Shown here: positions 12,920 through 16,788 of the stretch, one piece after another
How the letters are laid out: each line of letters opens with the position of its first letter
How positions within the stretch are numbered: the stretch's first letter is position 1
NCBI GenBank assembly: GCA_023247285.1
Contig: JAHFGU010000020.1
Coordinates: forward strand, 1-16,788
Source: Candidatus Omnitrophota bacterium
GTDB taxonomy: Bacteria > Omnitrophota > Koll11 > Aquiviventales > Aquiviventaceae
Direction: 5' to 3'
DNA: 16,788 nt
The notes under the pieces: model-generated
Seen by the model: the letters and a program-made list of their open reading frames with translations, nothing else
The model's database searches: none
What the model was told of the DNA's origin: nothing
Position numbers and translations under genes: made by a program

Positions 12920-14073
12920 TGAGCGCCGGCGCGGCACGACCACAGGTTCTGCGCGGGCGGCCCGCGCGCGCGTGGCGCCGCGTGGCCGCAGGGCTGGCGG
13001 TTGCCGGGCTGGCTGCCGTCCTGCTGGCGCCGGTGCTGGCCCTCTGGCTACCGGACACCATGGCGCAGCACGCCTATGATGAATTTTCCTTCGCCTTCAT
13101 CGCCCGCCGCGTGCTGCCGGCCACCGGCACGCCCGAGCAGCTCATCCAGGCCGCCAATGACTACGCGAAACGCCACCTGTGGCTCGTTGACAACCCAGTT
13201 CCCTATGACGGCAAGCCGTTCGATTATCTCGTGGAAGGCATCGGCTGGTGCGATTACGCGGCCAAAGTGTTTAGCCGGCTCCTGGCGACCAGGGGCATGC
13301 ATGTCCGCTACGCGTTTCTGAAGGACGCGCAGGGAAGCTCGCCGCATACGCTGGCCGAAGTGTACGTGCGGGGCAAATGGCGCATCGTGGACCCATTCTT
13401 CAATCTCATCTACGAGACCGAGAGCGGGGAGTGGCCCAGCCTCGAGGAGGTCACCCCTGACTTCGTGGGCCGCCTGCTGCAAATAGTCCGATTGCGCGCC
13501 ACAACCAGCGACGCGGTGCCCAATATCATCGATGTGGCCCAGCGCACCTATCCGCTTCCGCAGCCGCCCCAGCGGTCGGATGATTTCCTGCAGGACAAGA
13601 ATCTCCTGGATTGGATCGCCGACGCCTATGCGCGCCTGCTCGGCCGGGGGTTCGCCTGCTGGTACCAGGACCAGTACCTGCGCCGGCTTGCGGCGATTCA
13701 AGATCCGCAGCAGCGGCTCTGGCGCCGGGCCCGCCATTATCATCTGTACGGCCGGCTGGAGGAGGCTGAGCGCGCCTACCACGCTTTGTGGGAGCAGCGC
13801 CCGGTGGCGCGCTACGCGGAACGCCTGCCGCTGTTTCTCGGCCGGCTGCTGATCCGGGAACGCCGGTTTGCCGAGGCGCAGACGGTGCTGGAAGAGGAGG
13901 TGACGCAGCATCCGGCAAACCGCTGGGCGCAGTACCATCTGGCCTTGTGCTACGAGGGCGCCGGCGATCGCGCGAAGGCGATCGAACACTTCCAGCGCTA
14001 CCAGGCGCTCCACGGCGCGAAGTTCGCCCTCGAAGCCGCCGCGCATTTGAACCGCCTACGCCAGCCCCTCTAG
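12919..14073 (+). CDS. Membrane-anchored transglutaminase-like protein with TPR-like repeats
   Basis: 384 residues from ATG 12919; the frame is open further upstream, but that part lies over the response regulator and the minus-strand gene. A basic N-terminus and one membrane helix (about 22-43) place the rest outside the cytoplasm. Residues 95-165 are a transglutaminase core with the triad C111 (GIGWCDYAAKVF), H143 (SSPHTLAEVYV) and D158 (WRIVDPFFN). The C-terminal part (about 270-384) contains helical pairs resembling TPRs, such as HYHLYGRLEEAERAYHALWEQRP and RWAQYHLALCYEGAGDRAKAIEHFQRY. Bacterial members of this superfamily are often proteases or amidases rather than protein cross-linkers; the substrate is unknown. 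No clear promoter or ribosome-binding site is seen upstream. Confidence 0.82.
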   Translation: MSAGAARPQVLRGRPARAWRRVAAGLAVAGLAAVLLAPVLALWLPDTMAQHAYDEFSFAFIARRVLPATGTPEQLIQAANDYAKRHLWLVDNPVPYDGKPFDYLVEGIGWCDYAAKVFSRLLATRGMHVRYAFLKDAQGSSPHTLAEVYVRGKWRIVDPFFNLIYETESGEWPSLEEVTPDFVGRLLQIVRLRATTSDAVPNIIDVAQRTYPLPQPPQRSDDFLQDKNLLDWIADAYARLLGRGFACWYQDQYLRRLAAIQDPQQRLWRRARHYHLYGRLEEAERAYHALWEQRPVARYAERLPLFLGRLLIRERRFAEAQTVLEEEVTQHPANRWAQYHLALCYEGAGDRAKAIEHFQRYQALHGAKFALEAAAHLNRLRQPL

Positions 14074-14109
14074 CCGCGCCCGACGGGGATCGAGCCGCGG
14101 TTTCTCGTT
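14074..14109 (+). terminator. Possible weak terminator after the transglutaminase-like gene
   Basis: CCGCG (14074-14078) can pair with CGCGG (14096-14100), followed by TTTCTCGTT. The stem is only 5 bp and the T run is interrupted, so this is a weak candidate lying just before the cmoA promoter. Confidence 0.2.
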
Positions 14110-14136
14110 GCGCCGCTGTCAAGTCGGGCCTACAAT
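14108..14136 (+). promoter_or_regulatory. Promoter for the cmoA-like operon
   Basis: TTGCGC (14108-14113) and TACAAT (14131-14136) are separated by 17 nt, the ideal spacing; the -35 matches in its TTG and the -10 in five of six positions. Twelve nucleotides lie between the -10 box and the ATG at 14149, so the untranslated leader would be only a few bases. Confidence 0.6.
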
Positions 14137-14148
14137 GAAGCGCGCGCG

Positions 14149-14898
14149 ATGGGAAAAGACCGGCTCTTCCGGAAGAAGCGCCCCCTGGTCAACGATTTCC
14201 AATTTGGCCGGGACACCGCGGTCGTCTTCGACGACATGCTGGTGCGCTCGGTGCCGTTCTACCTCGAGATCCAGCGGATGATCGCCGAGATCGCCGCCGA
14301 CTTCGGGGTGCCTGGCACGAACCTCTACGATCTGGGCTGCTCGACGGGCAACACCTTCCTGAGCCTGGACCCGGTCGTCCACCCCGGCGTGCGGTTCGTC
14401 GGTGTCGACTCCTCGCAGGACATGCTCAACCAGGCGCGGGAGAAGCTGCAGCAGCGCCGGGTGGCGCGCCCCTATGAACTGGTCTGCGCGGACCTCAACC
14501 GGGGGGTGCAGCTCACCAACGCCTCCATGGTCATCATGACGCTCACCCTGCAGTTTGTCCGGCCGCTCTACCGCCATCAGCTCATGAAGACGATCGCCGA
14601 GGGCGTCAACGACCGCGGCTGCCTCATCCTCGTGGAGAAGGTGCTGCCCAAGGACTCCACCGTGAACCGCCTGTTCATCAAATACTACTACGCGTTTAAG
14701 GAGCGGCAGGGCTACAGCAAGATGGAGATCTCGCAGAAGCGGGAAGCGCTCGAGAACATCCTGGTGCCGTACCGCATCGAGGAAAACATCGAGCTGCTCC
14801 TGAGCAGCGGCTTCCGGCAGTGCGAGGTGTTCTTCAAGTGGTACAACTTCTGCGGGATCCTCGCGCTGAAAGAGCCCGCGGCGAGCGTGCAAGCATGA
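14149..14898 (+). CDS. cmoA: CmoA-like carboxy-S-adenosyl-L-methionine synthase
   Basis: 249 residues, the usual CmoA length. Signatures include VVFDDMLVRSVPFY (25-38, matching the FPDMIQRSVPGY region of E. coli CmoA), SAM motif YDLGCSTGNTFLSL (60-73), VGVDSSQDML (84-93), NASMVIMTLTLQF (124-136) and GYSKMEISQKREALENIL (188-205). The SQKR Arg (R198) corresponds to the Arg that holds the prephenate/carboxyl group in E. coli CmoA. CmoA turns SAM and prephenate into carboxy-SAM, which CmoB uses to finish cmo5U34 in tRNA. No cmoB is adjacent. The stop overlaps the next gene by ATGA, tying it to a membrane methyltransferase-like protein. Confidence 0.85.
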   Translation: MGKDRLFRKKRPLVNDFQFGRDTAVVFDDMLVRSVPFYLEIQRMIAEIAADFGVPGTNLYDLGCSTGNTFLSLDPVVHPGVRFVGVDSSQDMLNQAREKLQQRRVARPYELVCADLNRGVQLTNASMVIMTLTLQFVRPLYRHQLMKTIAEGVNDRGCLILVEKVLPKDSTVNRLFIKYYYAFKERQGYSKMEISQKREALENILVPYRIEENIELLLSSGFRQCEVFFKWYNFCGILALKEPAASVQA

Positions 14899-15671
14899 GC
14901 GGCGCGGCCTTCCGCCAGTGGAATGTCCGCGTGGGCAACCTGTTCTTCCGGCACCGGAACGCCCTGTTTCCCGTGCTGTTCGTGTTGGTGGCCCTCGTCG
15001 CCAGGCCGCGCGTGCTCTTCAGCGGCCCGACCGCGGACCGCCTCGTCACGCAGCTCGGGGTTGTCGTGGCGCTCGCCGGGCAGGTAGCGCGGCTGCTGAC
15101 GATCGGCTACGAATACATCGAGCGCGGCGGTCGCGAAGGCCGCGTCTATGCCAGCCATCTGGTGCAGGGGGACGTGTACGCTCTGATCCGGAATCCGATG
15201 TACCTGGGCAACAGCCTCATCGCCGTCGGCATCACGATGGTTGCCGGCGCCCCGCTCCTCTACGTCGTCGTGCTGCCGTTTTTCCTGTTCGTCTATCAGG
15301 CGATCGTGGCTGCGGAAGAGGCGTACCTGCGCACGCGCTTCGGCGCGGACTACGAGCGCTACTGCGCTGGCGTGCCGCGGTGGGTGCCGTCGCTGCGCCG
15401 CGCCGCCGCGGTCCTGGCCGGCAAGCCGTATGACTGGCGGAAGGCGATCCGGAAGGACCTCAGCACAATCACCGGGCTGCTCACCGGCTTGATCCTGCTG
15501 CCGGTGTGGCGGGCCGTGTGCTTCAACGGGTGGGCCGCCACCGCGCCGCGCCTGGCACGCGCGCTCGCGTGGGAGCTGGCGGTGTTGGCGGGGTACGGCG
15601 TCCTGGTCTACGTGAAGAAGCGGCGCTGGGTCTTCTATGCGGAGCGCAAGGGCGCGGCGGTTGGCAGTTGA
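14895..15671 (+). CDS. Isoprenylcysteine/phospholipid methyltransferase-like membrane protein
   Basis: 258 residues from ATG 14895, chosen because it forms an ATGA overlap with the cmoA-like stop. Multiple hydrophobic helices (about 24-37, 50-70, 106-137, and two near the C-terminus, about 194-212 and 229-246). The ICMT/PEMT-type SAM-binding region is clear: G-D-V-Y-A-L-I-R-N-P-M-Y-L-G-N (92-106), then the E-E pair (141-142) in AAEEAYLRTRFGADYERYCAGVPRWVP. These enzymes methylate lipid or lipid-linked groups at the membrane; the substrate here is unknown. The extra C-terminal membrane region beyond residue 165 makes it longer than a minimal ICMT-like protein. The 3' end overlaps the convergent transporter gene by 37 bp. 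Confidence 0.8.
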   Translation: MSGAAFRQWNVRVGNLFFRHRNALFPVLFVLVALVARPRVLFSGPTADRLVTQLGVVVALAGQVARLLTIGYEYIERGGREGRVYASHLVQGDVYALIRNPMYLGNSLIAVGITMVAGAPLLYVVVLPFFLFVYQAIVAAEEAYLRTRFGADYERYCAGVPRWVPSLRRAAAVLAGKPYDWRKAIRKDLSTITGLLTGLILLPVWRAVCFNGWAATAPRLARALAWELAVLAGYGVLVYVKKRRWVFYAERKGAAVGS

Positions 15672-16788
15672 AGCCGCGGCATCGCCCGCGCCATGACCGC
15701 GCCGCCGAGCAGGCAGCACGCGCCGGCCAGCGCGATGGTTGCCGGCGCGCCGATCGCCTCGGCCAGGTGGCCGGCGAGCAAGCTGCCGACCGGCATCGCG
15801 CCCATGAACACCGTGACGAACAGGCTCATCACGCGGCCGCGCTTGTCATCCTCGACGATGGTTTGCAAGACCGTGTTTGTGGCGGCCGCGTGCACCATGA
15901 ACCAGAACCCGGCGCTGGCCAGCAGCGCGCTGGCCCACCCCAGCGACCGCGAGCCGGCGAACAGCAACAAGCTGGCCCCGGCGAGCGCGGCCGCCTTCGG
16001 AATCAGCCGGCCGAATCCCTCCCTGCCATGACGCATCGCGAGATAGCCGGCCCCGCCAAGCGCGCCAAGGCCGGAGGCGGCCATTAGGAGCCCGTAGGTC
16101 TGCGGGCTGCCGCGCAACACCTCCTTCGCCACCACCGGCATCAGCACGGCATACGACATGCCGGTCAGGCTCATCCATGCCAGCAGCCCCAGCAGCCAGG
16201 CGATGGGGCGGTTGCGCCAGGCGTACGTCACGCCTTGCGCGAGCTGAGTCAGCAGCCGGGGCCGGACGGCGTGCGGCGCGCGCGGCGGCATCCGCATGGC
16301 GGCCAGCGACGCGAGCACCGCGAGGTAGCTGATCCCATCGAGCAGGAAGCAACCGCCTTCCCCGACGGCCGCGATGAGGACCCCGGCCAGGCACGGGCCC
16401 AGGAACCGCGCCGCGTTGAACATGAACGAGTTCAGCGCAATCGCGTTGCCCAGCGCGTCCCGGTGATCGACGATTTCAATCACGAACGCCTGGCGCGTCG
16501 GGAGATCGAAGCCATCCACCAGGCCTTGGCCGATGCTCAGGGCCACGATGTGCCAGACGGCGATGCGGCCGCTCAGCGCCAGCCACGCCAGGAGCAGCGA
16601 TTCGACCATGGCCAGCGCCTGCGTCCAGAGCAGGATGCGGCGGCGGTCCGCGTGATCGGCCACGACGCCGGCCAGCGGGGCGAGCAGGAACGTGGGCAGC
16701 CGGCCCAGGAACACGACCAGCCCGAGGGTGGCCGGCGCGTGGGTCAGGCGGTAGACGAGCCAGCTCATCGCCACCTGGGTGAGCCACG
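15635..16788 (-). CDS. MFS exporter (MFS_3/EntS-like), N-terminus cut by window edge
   Basis: The frame stays open to the right edge: reading W-L-T-Q before VAMSWLVYRLTHAPATLGLVVFLGRLPTFLLAPLAGVVADHADRRRIL. This matches the first helices of MFS_3-type exporters (usually G-T-W-x-Q-x-V-A-x-S-W-L-V-x-x-L-T), so the true start and most of helix 1 lie outside. The loop GVVADHADRRRI carries the MFS motif A pattern G-x-x-x-D-x-x-x-R-R. About 383 residues are visible, with around eleven hydrophobic segments and a second copy of the helix pattern after a central loop near residue 170. This family includes enterobactin and macrolide exporters; the substrate is unknown. Its 3' end runs antisense into the methyltransferase-like gene. 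Confidence 0.88.
   Translation of the reverse strand, partial: WLTQVAMSWLVYRLTHAPATLGLVVFLGRLPTFLLAPLAGVVADHADRRRILLWTQALAMVESLLLAWLALSGRIAVWHIVALSIGQGLVDGFDLPTRQAFVIEIVDHRDALGNAIALNSFMFNAARFLGPCLAGVLIAAVGEGGCFLLDGISYLAVLASLAAMRMPPRAPHAVRPRLLTQLAQGVTYAWRNRPIAWLLGLLAWMSLTGMSYAVLMPVVAKEVLRGSPQTYGLLMAASGLGALGGAGYLAMRHGREGFGRLIPKAAALAGASLLLFAGSRSLGWASALLASAGFWFMVHAAATNTVLQTIVEDDKRGRVMSLFVTVFMGAMPVGSLLAGHLAEAIGAPATIALAGACCLLGGAVMARAMPRLQLPTAAPLRSA

Overview
The window is GC-rich, gene-dense DNA from a Gram-negative (diderm) bacterium. It encodes a type IV pilus/type II secretion-like envelope machine, periplasmic sensory proteins and many membrane-anchored proteins. The mix of short palindromic REP-like repeats, a MITE-like element and extended -10 promoters placed almost on top of start codons suggests an uncultivated deep-branching lineage (Omnitrophota- or Nitrospirota-like is my guess). 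No rRNA or other taxonomic marker is present, so this placement is weak. I see no tRNA, rRNA or CRISPR array.

Region 1 (1-4739, all +): a tightly packed operon for a pilus/pseudopilus. It begins with the tail of a pilin-like protein, then three minor (pseudo)pilins in the order GspI/PilV, GspJ/PilW, GspK/PilX. These are followed by a PilM-PilN fusion (GspL-like), a PilO/GspM-like protein and a PilP/GspC-like protein. The third minor pilin carries a C-terminal discoidin (F5/8 type C) domain. A 69-bp perfect hairpin repeat has landed between the first two genes and overlaps the start region of the second.

Region 2 (4740-8455, +): a non-coding stretch with a long imperfect inverted repeat, then a DedA-family membrane protein. 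Next comes a 345-bp non-coding element with about 33-bp terminal inverted repeats, flanked by TAA direct repeats, one of which is the dedA stop codon. An operon follows: an RhlE-type DEAD-box RNA helicase, a DUF378 small membrane protein, and a cupin with a long Arg/Pro/Ala-rich tail.

Region 3 (8456-12689, +): a second, shortened copy of the hairpin repeat, then a signalling set. It comprises a membrane-anchored NMT1/SsuA-type substrate-binding protein without any transporter partners, a large dCache-HAMP-GAF-PAS histidine kinase, and a single-domain response regulator translationally coupled to the kinase.

Region 4 (12691-16788): a small membrane protein on the minus strand, and divergent from it a membrane-anchored transglutaminase-like protein with TPR-like repeats. 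A cmoA-like gene coupled to an isoprenylcysteine/phospholipid methyltransferase-like gene follows. The last gene is a convergent MFS exporter whose N-terminus runs off the right edge.

A pattern across the window: five transcription units (dedA, helicase, binding protein, cmoA, small minus-strand protein) have a TATAAT-like -10 box ending only 6-12 nt before the start codon, which predicts leaderless or nearly leaderless mRNAs. An internal operon gene (DUF378) instead has a full AGGAGGT ribosome-binding site.
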